Source of the DNA: Bacteroidales bacterium
GTDB lineage: Bacteria; Bacteroidota; Bacteroidia; Bacteroidales; Muribaculaceae
Assembly: GCA_015061085.1 (NCBI GenBank)
Contig: SUXG01000002.1
Coordinates: forward strand, 62,001 to 126,000
Direction of reading: 5' to 3'
DNA length: 64,000 bases
A program made the translations under genes and the position numbers. This document shows, piece after piece, positions 28,138 to 38,236 of this stretch (position 1 is its first letter; each line of letters begins with the position of its first letter). Under the pieces are notes generated by a model, which ran no database searches, was not told the DNA's origin, and saw nothing but the letters and a program-made list of their open reading frames with translations.

Positions 28138-31100
28138 TTACTGCCCGGTAACTGCTAATTTTTTTGTTTCGCTACTTTCTTCTCCATGTGCAGATGTGAC
28201 GATTGCACGATAAAGGTAGATGCTTCTTGGAACTCTTGAACCCGACATATCACATAGATTCCATTTTATTGCAGTTGTGTTCAAGGAGTTGGTGCCGTTG
28301 AATGTATCTGAAGTCCACACTTTGCGACCTGCCAAGTCAAACACTTCGATTCGAATGGTTGTTTGCGATGACGGCATATCGTGATTGACAAAGAATGTGA
28401 CGTCGGTCGATGCCGGATTGACATTGGTGTGCAAATCGGTAATCGTCGGCTTAAGACTATTGACTACATTGAACGTGATTGACTCAGTAGAGGAATTGTT
28501 GGCATTATCCCATAAGGTAAACGACAATGTGTGTTCGCCTGCTTCTAATTCAGATAAGGGGTAGGTGATGCTTCCGCTTGTAAAATCTACGAGGTCTGCT
28601 TCGTAGAAGTCTGAAAGATTGTCAAACACTTTGTCGCCATCAATAACGGTTGTAATCTTGTGTCCGAATCCACTTGTGGAAATGTTGATGCCCGAATTGT
28701 CTTTGAATTTAGCCAAAAGGATAGGGGAGTTGTTCACTTTGTCGCCGTCTTCAAAGTCTTCTGAGTTTAGTGCCAATAGACTGATTTCAGGACCATTGAT
28801 GTCTTCTTCTGCATTTTGATCCCAACCATAGACATATAGGCTCTCGGTAGAACCATTGGCTTCGCGTTTGTCGTCGCTATATGCGTAAACGTTTAGCAAC
28901 GCCGGACTATAGTTATTGTCGATTTCAGAAGGCATGAGGATTGTCACCTCCCACTCTCCGTTGATGACGGGCACTTTGCCGGTGAACAATTTGTTTTTAC
29001 GGTCATTGTAGTGTCTGACAGAACCATTCTCTCCATTGGCATAAGTTTTTATGGCGCGCTCTGCATCGAAAAGAGTCGGAATAGCGACTCCGTTGAAATC
29101 AGTTGCAGTTGCGCCAGTTGAATCAGTAATTCTACCTTTGATGGTTACTTTGCCTCTTGCCGGGATCACAGGATAGTCGGCAGAGTCGGTTATGTCGTTA
29201 GGATTGACATCTCCTATGCTGTCGATGCTTATGCCGTAGCAAGGACTTGGAAGTCGCATTGCCGGGTCGCCCATTAGCGTAAATCGTAATTTATTAGTTC
29301 CACCTTTCTGGTGCTCTAAAAGTAGGTTTCGACCGTCTATGTAAATATCGCCTATACGCTTGTTGAGTCCGTCTTTATCACGTTGGAATACTGCTTGCGT
29401 AAGGTAGTTGTTTAGTTGACCGTTTTCTGTCATGCCGACCTTTCTGATAGCACTAATAAAACCGATGGCTCCTGCAGTCGGATTTAAAAACATCAGTTCT
29501 GCACCGGATATTTCGTCGGCATCCCAACGATTAAACTCGCAGGTGGCTGTCAGCATAAATGGTAGGTTGGTATTCGAGAGATTAAGAATATCTGTGTAGG
29601 TTAGCAAGCCTTCATGCGACCAAGATGTCGGGTTGGCATGACCGATATAATCAACAAAGATAACGCCTTCATCAAACATTTTCATCATTCTCTTTTTCGC
29701 TTCAGGATATGATTTACCTGAACTTGAAGTTCCCAATGGATATGAGTCAAGGTAAAGGCGTTCGTAGATAAAGTCTTTGCCATTACCCGAACCGCGTAGT
29801 TTCTTATAGACGCTTTGGCATTGGTCAAGGTGTGTTGAATTGTCTTCGTCGTCGGCTATAAGCATCACATTGTTTCTCCATGCTCCAAGGTTTGGTTCGC
29901 TGATGTATTTAACCAATTTATCCACTACATTAGTTGCTTCAGTCAGACTTTTTACAGGCATTCTTCCGACAGCTACAGAGTGTTTTGCGTTGGACATATC
30001 AAACTTGAGGTCGCAATCTTCAAGCATACCGATAAAATCGTCATTGCAATAAGAATACATCTCGTTTAAACTATTTTCCGATTGCCATGTAGGGATTCTC
30101 GGATAACGAGAAGATTTGACTTTCTCGGTTATCATGCGATTGTCATACGAAGGACGTCCAAACAGTAGGCAATAGCCTAATTGATGTTCTCCTTCTTCCG
30201 AGCGATCATACCACATCTTTAACATTTTTCGGTATGCACTGAAATCTTGCACTCCGGAAGAAAATTCGTTGTATATCAAGTCGGGAGTAAAGACGTAAAC
30301 TTTCATTGAGTCCATCTCCTCGTGTAGAGAGGCGATGCGTTGTGCCTGTGAAATAAATTCGGCAGGGGAAATGATGACCATGTCCGGCACGGGCATGGCG
30401 TGTAGATTTTGATTGCCTATGCGTTCAACAAAAGTTGGCGACAGAGACATTTTTCCGGGGTTAAAAGCGATGTATTCTCTAAGTCCGGTTTCTTCTGTCG
30501 AAAAGCGAGCGACGTCACCCGATAGCTCATAGTCTATTTTTATCGGTGCATGAGGCCGGGTGATGTCCCAAATCTGAGTCGCAGAAGAGCATCCGCTGAT
30601 GTGAAAGATGGGGTGTGTATCTGACTCGATATTATGGTAAAAATATAATTGGTTGTTATTCAACTTCAATTTTCGTTCATAGTTGACGGTGATATAGTCT
30701 AATCGGGCAAGTTGTATGACGCCTGAACTTTTATAGTCTATCTCCAAATCGAGGCGATTATTGATGCCATTTGCTGTTGCAGAGACAGTTGAAGAAGAAA
30801 AAATAGTGTAACTACTTGTCGAATTGCTGATTGATGCCTTTTTGACAAGCTGACCATTTGCTTTGTAATTTAACTCGCTTCCTTTGTTTGTGGTTTGGGC
30901 TCCAAAACATATCTCTATTGCGACTTGATCGCTGGCTTGATCTGTAAGATTGAATGAAAATGTCTGAGTGTTGTTGCTGCGAAAATCTTCGCCTAAAAGC
31001 ACACGACCGGTGTTGGAGGGAGCAAATAACTCTTTTTCGTGAAGCAATCTTTCTGTAAATGAGTGGATTCCTTCACCATTATCAAACAATGGATTTTTAA

Positions 31101-31554
31101 CAGAATTAATGGGTGTCGTTTCTATCTCTCTGTCGCTTAAGAAATAATAACTGTCGTTGCTATAGAAATTTTGGTTGTGTTTATAGCTTGTCGCAGAAAT
31201 TAAGTTGACTTTCCAACTAATGCTGTTTACGCCGAAAAAGCAAATTCCATTGTCTGTTCTGACAATAGGCAGACAGGGGAGATCGTCAACTTGGTCGTCA
31301 TTAAGGACTTCGCTGATTAATCTGCCTCCATAACCATAGACGTTTACTTTTGTAGGATCGCTGAATCCCATCTCTTTGAGCTGAGAATTGCTGATGTATT
31401 GCATCCCTGATTCTGAAACGCGTATTTTGACCCAATTGCCATCTGCTAAAGCCGAATTTGAAGCATAATGACTAAGAGGAAGCCCCCATACTTCGGACAC
31501 ATTCAGCAGAGTGATTGCAACGAAAATTATAAATGTCTTTATAGTGTTTGTCAT
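28138..31554 (-). CDS. porU: Type IX secretion sortase PorU
   Basis: 1138 residues, signal peptide to about 24. C25 cysteine peptidase with His639 ('VDYIGHANPTSWSHEG') and Cys672 ('LTATCEFNRWDADEISG'), the typical PorU active-site context. PorU cleaves the C-terminal domain of T9SS cargo and attaches it to A-LPS at the outer membrane. The C-terminus has a FlgD-like Ig module ending 'SIYLYRAIVTSAHGEESSETKK'. It is the first gene of the row porU-rex-FAH-like-PorU-like. No clear promoter box was identified upstream. Confidence 0.93.
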   Translation of the reverse strand: MTNTIKTFIIFVAITLLNVSEVWGLPLSHYASNSALADGNWVKIRVSESGMQYISNSQLKEMGFSDPTKVNVYGYGGRLISEVLNDDQVDDLPCLPIVRTDNGICFFGVNSISWKVNLISATSYKHNQNFYSNDSYYFLSDREIETTPINSVKNPLFDNGEGIHSFTERLLHEKELFAPSNTGRVLLGEDFRSNNTQTFSFNLTDQASDQVAIEICFGAQTTNKGSELNYKANGQLVKKASISNSTSSYTIFSSSTVSATANGINNRLDLEIDYKSSGVIQLARLDYITVNYERKLKLNNNQLYFYHNIESDTHPIFHISGCSSATQIWDITRPHAPIKIDYELSGDVARFSTEETGLREYIAFNPGKMSLSPTFVERIGNQNLHAMPVPDMVIISPAEFISQAQRIASLHEEMDSMKVYVFTPDLIYNEFSSGVQDFSAYRKMLKMWYDRSEEGEHQLGYCLLFGRPSYDNRMITEKVKSSRYPRIPTWQSENSLNEMYSYCNDDFIGMLEDCDLKFDMSNAKHSVAVGRMPVKSLTEATNVVDKLVKYISEPNLGAWRNNVMLIADDEDNSTHLDQCQSVYKKLRGSGNGKDFIYERLYLDSYPLGTSSSGKSYPEAKKRMMKMFDEGVIFVDYIGHANPTSWSHEGLLTYTDILNLSNTNLPFMLTATCEFNRWDADEISGAELMFLNPTAGAIGFISAIRKVGMTENGQLNNYLTQAVFQRDKDGLNKRIGDIYIDGRNLLLEHQKGGTNKLRFTLMGDPAMRLPSPCYGISIDSIGDVNPNDITDSADYPVIPARGKVTIKGRITDSTGATATDFNGVAIPTLFDAERAIKTYANGENGSVRHYNDRKNKLFTGKVPVINGEWEVTILMPSEIDNNYSPALLNVYAYSDDKREANGSTESLYVYGWDQNAEEDINGPEISLLALNSEDFEDGDKVNNSPILLAKFKDNSGINISTSGFGHKITTVIDGDKVFDNLSDFYEADLVDFTSGSITYPLSELEAGEHTLSFTLWDNANNSSTESITFNVVNSLKPTITDLHTNVNPASTDVTFFVNHDMPSSQTTIRIEVFDLAGRKVWTSDTFNGTNSLNTTAIKWNLCDMSGSRVPRSIYLYRAIVTSAHGEESSETKKLAVTGQ

Positions 31555-31683
31555 TGTGAAAATTCTTTTAAGCGTGGATAAATCAAAATTTCCCTACGTT
31601 ATTAACGTGAAATCTGTTGGTTTATTGTTTGTTTGAATGTTAATGTGAGGTTGTAGTATAATAGCTTATGCAAATAAATTGAT

Positions 31684-31715
31684 TTTTGCTGTTTGGAAAT
31701 TTGTTAGTAACTTTG
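31684..31715 (+). promoter_or_regulatory. Promoter of the GH25 gene
   Basis: TTTTG (31684-31688) and TAACTTTG (31708-31715) separated by 19 bp, a full Bacteroidetes promoter, 24 bp upstream of the GTG start. Confidence 0.75.
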
Positions 31716-31739
31716 TGAGTGGAAATAAACTAATCGATT

Positions 31740-32501
31740 GTGAAGAAGGAAGACATAAAGCAATTGCTCAAAAAGGACTGGGTCGTAAGCGTGGCATTCG
31801 TTGCCATTTTTGCGATTCTTGTTTTTGCTTGTTGGTGGGCATGGCTTGAATTTCGTACTTCGCCACCATACGTCGATTTCAATCGATACCCGATTAAGGG
31901 GATAGATATTTCACGTCATAACGGGATGATGAATTTCGAAGCAATAGCAGAAGATGATGTGAGATTTGTGTTTATAAAAGCCTCGGAAGGCGCTACACAT
32001 CGCGATGAAAACTTCAATCTGAACTATTCGAAAGCTGTCAGGGCAGGTTTGGCTGTCGGTGCTTACCACTATTTTCGATTTGATGTCGACGGCATTGTTC
32101 AAGCAGTCAATTTTTGTAAGGTAATTGGAGATAGCAAATTATCGGTCGGCGCTGTCATAGATGTCGAAGACTATGGTAATGCTACCGGAGTTGAGACAGA
32201 AGTCATAGTCGAAGAGCTTTCCTCCATGGCAGACTATTTGAGCATGAAAGGTCATCGAGTGATAATTTATACCAACAAGGATGGGTATTACGACTATATT
32301 TACGGACGACTTGGATTGTATCCGCTTTGGATATGCTCTTTCTCGGAGGTTCCTATCAGTGCGGAGTGGACTTTTTGGCAATACAATCATCGAGGGAGAG
32401 TAAAGGGCATCAAGGGCGATGTCGATTTGAACGTGTTCTCGGGCAGTGAAAAAGAATGGGTTGAATTTATCGGTTTGCCGGCCGACGAATATGACAAATA
32501 A
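31740..32501 (+). CDS. GH25 family lysozyme, membrane anchored
   Basis: 253 residues starting with GTG at 31740; no ATG is available upstream of the membrane segment. A cytoplasmic stub of 13 residues is followed by one transmembrane helix (14-37), then a GH25 muramidase domain with Asp56 ('GIDISRHNG') and the Asp141/Glu143 pair ('IDVEDYG'). It hydrolyses the MurNAc-GlcNAc bond of peptidoglycan and should face the periplasm. Monocistronic by context. Confidence 0.93.
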   Translation: MKKEDIKQLLKKDWVVSVAFVAIFAILVFACWWAWLEFRTSPPYVDFNRYPIKGIDISRHNGMMNFEAIAEDDVRFVFIKASEGATHRDENFNLNYSKAVRAGLAVGAYHYFRFDVDGIVQAVNFCKVIGDSKLSVGAVIDVEDYGNATGVETEVIVEELSSMADYLSMKGHRVIIYTNKDGYYDYIYGRLGLYPLWICSFSEVPISAEWTFWQYNHRGRVKGIKGDVDLNVFSGSEKEWVEFIGLPADEYDK

Positions 32502-32735
32502 AGAAAATATTTTGGTGCAGTTAATTGCTTCAGTCACTATTGTTTCTTGGTGGTGATATGATAAAATGCAGTTTACACTTGATTTTTGGGGTTAAAATTG
32601 TAGAATTACTTAATATATATCCTCATAATCTATAAAATGGAAAAACAGCAATTAAGTTTCTTGTAATAATTTAAGAAAGTTGGTCGCTTGCTAAAGCCAT
32701 GGCAAAAAATATAAATCAAAGTTAATTATAATTTT

Positions 32736-34073
32736 ATGAAATTGGTTATACAAAGTAACATTCCAGACACTGCATCCAAAGAGATAACTATATCTTTTGC
32801 GAAATTATTTGTCAATGCAGAATATTCTGAATTGCGAAAAATTCTTTCAGAAGACGTTTATATTATTATCTATAATAGGGAACGCAAATATGGAGTAGAG
32901 GCAGTGTTGGAATACTTCAAGGATTGGCAGTCAAGAGTAGGAGATACCTTTGAGTGTGAGGTTAGATGGTCTGCTCAGTTTTCTCGACCGGAGATATATT
33001 TCATATCTGATGAATTCAAACAGGCATATATTCTGAGTATTGACAATTCAAAGATAACAAAGATTTTGTTGACTCCTCGAAGTTTTTCGGTTGTTGGTTT
33101 CTCAATAGATGAAGTCCCATATAATGTCGGATTTGTTAAAGCAAATGCGCCGAAAGAAATCGAGCCATTACCCAATCACTATTTCTGCCCTGTTTGTGGT
33201 AAAGACAGCGAACACCTCAATTGGAGCGAGGGTGTAATCTTTAAGGATGGTCCTGATTGGGGGAGGAAAACAGGATTTATAGTTAATGTCTCTATATGTC
33301 CCGATTGTAATATTGTATGTGAGGCTCACCCTAATCGTGATTTTAGTAGGTGTCTCACTATGACTCGTGAACAACAAGAAAAGATTAATTCCGGTATGTC
33401 GGACGAAGAGCGATCCAAATATGTTTGTGATTCTATGGGTAACAAGAGACCTCTGTTCAAGAGACCCCTTAAACCACGTTCTAACGAGCTGTCTGAATTC
33501 GGACGTAAATTCCATAAATTATTGGAAAAAATTGTTATAGACAATACTCCTGAACTTGTTTTTTCTATGTTAGACAAGTTGTCAATTAGTAAAAACAAAC
33601 TTAAACTTCATGTTGCAACAAATCAAACACAGGATATTGGCGATGAGTCATATTTCTATATTGGAAATAATGAAAATCGTGGATTTGAGATTTACAAACA
33701 TTTGAAAGCCGAACCATCGATTGGTGCAGCTTGGCAAATATATCTTCTTCATCATGCAAGTACGGTTATGCCAACATTCTGGCATGGAGGCTATATTGTG
33801 CGTGACTATATATTCGATGAGGCTTCTCTCAATGACTATATACCATTGGAGTGTTATGATATAAGCGGGTTGTCAAGAGAGAACGTTCTTTTACCGGAAG
33901 TAATCCTTTCTGCTGATAGACGCACAGCTGATGTGTATTGTACTTATTGGAATGATTGGAAAGGTTTGATGCGTGACCACCTTAGAATCACATTCTTGCG
34001 AAATGGGAGAATAAAACTGACTAAGATTGATCCTCTTTGCCTATTTAAATACAAATGTGACATTCTTTTTTGA
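32736..34073 (+). CDS. Orphan cytoplasmic protein with SnoaL-like N-terminus and zinc ribbon
   Basis: 445 residues without signal peptide. Residues 10-125 look like an NTF2/SnoaL-type fold ('SFAKLFVNAEYSELRKILSEDVYII'). A putative zinc ribbon uses CPVC (151-154) and CPDC (188-191). The remaining 250 residues form an unassigned domain with 'YLLHHASTVMPTFWHGGYI' and 'CTYWNDWKGLMRDHLRI'. Codon use is AT-rich. Flanking gaps (234 bp before, 167 bp after) suggest a stand-alone gene; no family recognised. Confidence 0.75.
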   Translation: MKLVIQSNIPDTASKEITISFAKLFVNAEYSELRKILSEDVYIIIYNRERKYGVEAVLEYFKDWQSRVGDTFECEVRWSAQFSRPEIYFISDEFKQAYILSIDNSKITKILLTPRSFSVVGFSIDEVPYNVGFVKANAPKEIEPLPNHYFCPVCGKDSEHLNWSEGVIFKDGPDWGRKTGFIVNVSICPDCNIVCEAHPNRDFSRCLTMTREQQEKINSGMSDEERSKYVCDSMGNKRPLFKRPLKPRSNELSEFGRKFHKLLEKIVIDNTPELVFSMLDKLSISKNKLKLHVATNQTQDIGDESYFYIGNNENRGFEIYKHLKAEPSIGAAWQIYLLHHASTVMPTFWHGGYIVRDYIFDEASLNDYIPLECYDISGLSRENVLLPEVILSADRRTADVYCTYWNDWKGLMRDHLRITFLRNGRIKLTKIDPLCLFKYKCDILF

Positions 34074-34191
34074 TTTACTTTCGTTTAGAATTGGTGTTTT
34101 TACGTAGATTCTTTAAAATAGTGAATATTAAAAAATCGAGAACAAATAAAGAAAAATAATGGGCATGAGTTGAAGTGGCTGCAACTAAAAG

Positions 34192-34222
34192 TTGTGGATT
34201 CTTCTTTTTATTTGTAACTTTG
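34192..34222 (+). promoter_or_regulatory. Promoter of the cvpA-suf operon
   Basis: TTG (34192-34194) and TAACTTTG (34215-34222) with 20 bp spacing; the cvpA ATG follows at 34241. Confidence 0.7.
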
Positions 34223-34240
34223 CATTGTAAAAACCGAATA

Positions 34241-34846
34241 ATGCAAAGTATATATCATTTCATATTGTTGATAGTGGCTGCGGTGGCGATTTTTATCGGA
34301 TATCGCAAGGGGTTGATTAAGCAATTGGCAGGCATTGTCGGTATGATATTGGGCATAGTTTCGGTGCATCTCTTCTCTGATTCAGTGGAGCCGATAATTC
34401 GTGAACAATTTCCCTCGTTTCAAGGAGGATTTTTAGAGGACTATACTTATAGCGTGGTGACGGCGTGTGTCATATTCCTTGCAGTATATGTTGCGATGCA
34501 ATTATTGTCGTTTGCGTTTAAGCATGTTTTGGGCGCATTGAATTTGGGTATTCTGAATTCATTGTTGGGTGTGGTGTTCTGTGTATTTAAGTTCATGTTG
34601 GTGATGAGCGTGCTTTACAATATCATCATAAGCATTGACACTGACTCGTCGCTTGTCGATTATTGCAACGCCGATGATGGAAATATTGTCGGGGTAGTTA
34701 TGGGTATGGCTCCGGCTATTTTGGATATTGATTCGGCAAATGATTTGCTATACATGAAACAAAAGGAGGAGGCAAAATCAATTTCGTACAACAATTACAA
34801 CGTTTCAGACGTTTATTCATATTATCAAAATGTTAAACAAGCATAA
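34241..34846 (+). CDS. CvpA family membrane protein
   Basis: 201 residues, four to five transmembrane helices, opening 'MQSIYHFILLIVAAVAIFIGYRKGLIKQLAGIVG', where the GYRKGLIKQL turn is typical of CvpA/colicin V production proteins. A longer frame from 34175 would place the start inside the promoter, so the ATG at 34241 is preferred. It lies 14 bp upstream of sufC, in the position where sufB would be expected between the two genes. Confidence 0.88.
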   Translation: MQSIYHFILLIVAAVAIFIGYRKGLIKQLAGIVGMILGIVSVHLFSDSVEPIIREQFPSFQGGFLEDYTYSVVTACVIFLAVYVAMQLLSFAFKHVLGALNLGILNSLLGVVFCVFKFMLVMSVLYNIIISIDTDSSLVDYCNADDGNIVGVVMGMAPAILDIDSANDLLYMKQKEEAKSISYNNYNVSDVYSYYQNVKQA

Positions 34847-34860
34847 AAAACTATATAACA

Positions 34861-35625
34861 ATGCTTAAAGTATCAAATCTTCATGCCGAAATCAACGGCA
34901 AAGAAATATTAAAAGGAATTAATCTTGAAGTACGTCCTGGTGAGGTACATGCAATAATGGGGCCCAATGGTTCCGGTAAAAGCACATTGTCAATGGTGTT
35001 GTCAGGCAACCCTGCATATATAGTGACATCAGGCAGTGTAGAGTTCTATGGAAAAGATTTGTTGGAAATGCCGGCAGAAGATCGCTCACATGAGGGAATT
35101 TTCCTCGGCTTTCAATATCCTGTGGAAATCCCGGGTGTGTCAATGGTGAACTTCATGCGTGCCGCCATCAATGAGAAGAGAAAATATTTCGGTCAAGAGC
35201 CGATGAGCGCTACCGACTTCTTGAAATTGATGAGAGAAAAGCGTGCAATTGTGGAGCTTGACAATAAATTGGCTTCTCGCTCGGTCAACGAAGGATTTTC
35301 GGGTGGTGAAAAGAAACGCAATGAAATTTTTCAGATGGCTGTGTTGGAGCCGAAGTTGTCGATATTGGACGAGACAGACTCAGGTCTTGACATAGATGCG
35401 TTGCGTATTGTTGCCGGTGGTGTGAATACGCTCAGAAGCGAAAACAATGCTACGATAGTTATTACTCACTATCAAAGACTGCTTGACTATATCAAGCCTG
35501 ATTTCGTACATATCCTTTATAAGGGACGTATTGTCAAAACTGCGGGTCCTGAATTAGCTTTGGAACTTGAAGAAAAGGGTTACGATTGGATTAAGTCCGA
35601 AACCGATAAAATTGAACAAGACTGA
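34861..35625 (+). CDS. sufC: Fe-S cluster assembly ATPase SufC
   Basis: 254 residues. ABC-type ATPase with Walker A GPNGSGKS (34-41), Q-loop 'FLGFQYPVEIPG', signature 'FSGGEKKRNEI', and Walker B 'LSILDETDSGLD'. SufC drives scaffold rearrangement in SufBCD during iron-sulfur cluster assembly. The stop and the sufD start overlap as TGATG. No sufB lies in this window. Confidence 0.97.
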   Translation: MLKVSNLHAEINGKEILKGINLEVRPGEVHAIMGPNGSGKSTLSMVLSGNPAYIVTSGSVEFYGKDLLEMPAEDRSHEGIFLGFQYPVEIPGVSMVNFMRAAINEKRKYFGQEPMSATDFLKLMREKRAIVELDNKLASRSVNEGFSGGEKKRNEIFQMAVLEPKLSILDETDSGLDIDALRIVAGGVNTLRSENNATIVITHYQRLLDYIKPDFVHILYKGRIVKTAGPELALELEEKGYDWIKSETDKIEQD

Positions 35626-36989
35626 TGAATGCACTAAAGCAATATATTGATCTGTTTGATGAGCATAAAGACCTTGTCAACAGCAATGGTGCCCCCTTGT
35701 TGAACGATTATCGTGATAAGGCACGAGACATATTGAATAATATGACTCTACCGGCAAAAGGCAGTGAAAATTATGAACATTCCGATTTGAATGAAATTTT
35801 GGCTCCTGACTATGGCATTAATATTGCCCGTCAAGCGATTGCTGTTAATCCGGCTGCTTCTTTCAAATGTGATGTGCCTAACATGAGCACAGCCTTGTTC
35901 TTCTTGATTAACGATTCGTGGGCTTGTACCGATAATTCATACAATAAGGTGCCCGAAGGCGTAGTCATCGATAGCTTGCGACGTGTGGCAACCAACAATC
36001 CGGAACTTATTGCCGACTATTATGGAAAGGTCGCAGAAATATCCAATCCGATTGTAGCGCTTAACACAATGTTGGCGCAAGACGGATTGGTCGTTTATAT
36101 CCCCAAAAATACAATTGTCGAAAAGCCGATACAATTAGTCAATATTTTTCAGAATGCGTCTCCGTTGTTGGCATTCCGCAGACTATTGATTGTCGCAGAA
36201 GAAAATTCACAAGCACAATTATTGGTGTGCGACCATACACAAAATCAAGAATGCGATTTCCTAAGCGTTCAGACAGTGGAGATTGTAGCGAAGCGAGGTG
36301 CTCGATTTGATTTATATGATTTGGAAGAATCATCTAAGAAAACAAATCGTCTTTCGGCTCTATACGTTCGTCAAGAACAAGACTCAAATGTCTTGGTGGA
36401 TGGTATTACGTTGACAAACGGAAAGACTCGCAACGAGTATTATGCAAGATTGGACGGCTCTCATGCCGAATTGTCATTACTCGGTATGGGTATAGAAGAT
36501 GAGGAGCGTTCGCTCGATACATATTCACACATAAGCCATAATGTTTCGGATTGTCAAAGCAATGAATTGTTTAAATATGTGCTTGACGATAATGCCAAAG
36601 GCGCATTTTGTGGGAGAATCTATGTCGCTCCATACGCAACAAAGACAGAGGCATATCAAGCCAATCGCAATATAGTGGTGACCGACACTGCCAAGATGCA
36701 CTCAAAGCCACAATTGGAAATATACAACGATGATGTGAAGTGTTCGCATGGGACGGCTATCGGACAATTAGATGCGCAGCAAATCTTCTACATGCGTGCG
36801 CGTGGATTGTCGGAAGAGACTGCTAAGGTCTTGTTGAAGCAGGCGTTTATGTCTGACGTGATCGATGGTGTAAGATTGCCGGCATTGAAAGATCGTTTGC
36901 GAATGCTTGTTGAGAAACGTTTCAGTGGAGCAGATGCTTCATGTGCAAATTGCGGAGTCGATTGCAAAAATCCTCTTGATCAAATCTAA
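35625..36989 (+). CDS. sufD: Fe-S cluster assembly protein SufD with Cys-rich C-terminus
   Basis: 454 residues. The SufBD beta-helix core is recognisable ('SVQTVEIVAKRGARFDLYDLEES', split here for length, and 'KMHSKPQLEIYNDDVKCSHG'). The protein ends in CANCGVDCKNPLDQI, giving a C-x2-C-x3-C cluster not needed for the usual SufD role. Translationally coupled to sufC and followed 5 bp later by sufS. With sufB absent, this SufD could act alone or with a distant SufB. Confidence 0.92.
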   Translation: MNALKQYIDLFDEHKDLVNSNGAPLLNDYRDKARDILNNMTLPAKGSENYEHSDLNEILAPDYGINIARQAIAVNPAASFKCDVPNMSTALFFLINDSWACTDNSYNKVPEGVVIDSLRRVATNNPELIADYYGKVAEISNPIVALNTMLAQDGLVVYIPKNTIVEKPIQLVNIFQNASPLLAFRRLLIVAEENSQAQLLVCDHTQNQECDFLSVQTVEIVAKRGARFDLYDLEESSKKTNRLSALYVRQEQDSNVLVDGITLTNGKTRNEYYARLDGSHAELSLLGMGIEDEERSLDTYSHISHNVSDCQSNELFKYVLDDNAKGAFCGRIYVAPYATKTEAYQANRNIVVTDTAKMHSKPQLEIYNDDVKCSHGTAIGQLDAQQIFYMRARGLSEETAKVLLKQAFMSDVIDGVRLPALKDRLRMLVEKRFSGADASCANCGVDCKNPLDQI

Positions 36990-36994
36990 TAGAT

Positions 36995-38206
36995 ATGAAT
37001 GTCAGCAATATACGTAGTCAATTTCCGATTTTAGAGCGTACGGTGTCAAACCGACCACTTGTCTATCTGGATAGTACAGCCACATCGCAAACGCCAATGT
37101 GTGTGGTCGATGAAATTGTGCGTTGTTACACACATTTCAAGGCTAACGTTCATCGTGGCGTGCATACGCTTTCGCAAGAGGCTACCGACCTCCAAGAAGC
37201 GACACGAATCAGGGTCAGAGACTACATAAATGCAGAATCTATCGAGGAGATAGTCTTTACGCGTGGCACAACCGAAGCGATCAATTTAGTGGCAGCGACA
37301 TACGGCAGAAGATTTAAGGATGGCGATGAGATTATCCTTACTGTCATGGAGCATCATGCCAATATTGTGCCTTGGCAGTTGGCTATCGGCAACAAAAATG
37401 TCAAAATCAGAGTCGTTGAGCTTAACGAGCGTGGCGAATTGAATATTGAGCAATACAAGTCGTTTTTTAATGAAAATACAGTCTTCGCCGCGTTTTGCCA
37501 CGTGAGCAATGTGTTAGGTACGGTCAATCCTATCAAAGAGATGATTTCTTTCGCCCATGAATATGGCGTGAGGGTTCTTATCGACGGCGCACAGGCTTCG
37601 CCTCATTTGAAAATAGATGTCAAAGATTTGGATTGCGACTTCTACGTGTTCTCTTCTCACAAAATGTATGGTCCGACAGGTGTCGGCGTGCTTTATGGCA
37701 AGCGCGAATTGTTTGAAGAAATGCCGCCCTATCAAGGTGGTGGAGAGATGATCGGTCATGTGTCGTTTGAAAAGACTACGTATGCAAATCTTCCTTTCAA
37801 GTTTGAAGCGGGAACACCTGATTTTATCGACATTGCCGCTTTCTCGAAAGCTCTTGATTTCATAGACTCTATCGGTATCGATAATATTGCTCGACATGAA
37901 GAAATGTTATTGACGTATGCGACAAGCAAGCTGCAAGAAATTCCTGATTTGAAAATCTATGGAACTTCCGACCATAAGAGCGCTGTGATTTCATTCCTTG
38001 TAGGCGATATTCATCCATACGACATCGGTATGTTGCTCGACAAGTTGGGTATAGCTGTGCGTACAGGACACCATTGTGCACAGCCATTAATGGACTATTA
38101 TGGCATTCCGGGCACGGTGCGTGCATCGTTTGCTGTCTATAATACGATAGATGAAATCGATTCGTTCATTGCTGCATTGCATCGTATTCTACCGATGCTC
38201 AGTTAG
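36995..38206 (+). CDS. sufS: Cysteine desulfurase SufS (group II)
   Basis: 403 residues, PLP-dependent. Lys223 in 'SSHKMYGPTGVG' binds PLP, and Cys361 in 'RTGHHCAQPLM' is the persulfide-forming residue. 'HANIVPWQ' and 'LIDGAQASPH' complete the fold-type I signature. It supplies sulfur for cluster assembly. Last gene of the operon, followed by a strong hairpin. Confidence 0.96.
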   Translation: MNVSNIRSQFPILERTVSNRPLVYLDSTATSQTPMCVVDEIVRCYTHFKANVHRGVHTLSQEATDLQEATRIRVRDYINAESIEEIVFTRGTTEAINLVAATYGRRFKDGDEIILTVMEHHANIVPWQLAIGNKNVKIRVVELNERGELNIEQYKSFFNENTVFAAFCHVSNVLGTVNPIKEMISFAHEYGVRVLIDGAQASPHLKIDVKDLDCDFYVFSSHKMYGPTGVGVLYGKRELFEEMPPYQGGGEMIGHVSFEKTTYANLPFKFEAGTPDFIDIAAFSKALDFIDSIGIDNIARHEEMLLTYATSKLQEIPDLKIYGTSDHKSAVISFLVGDIHPYDIGMLLDKLGIAVRTGHHCAQPLMDYYGIPGTVRASFAVYNTIDEIDSFIAALHRILPMLS

Positions 38207-38236
38207 GATATTTCAATAGGTATCACATAATAAAGC

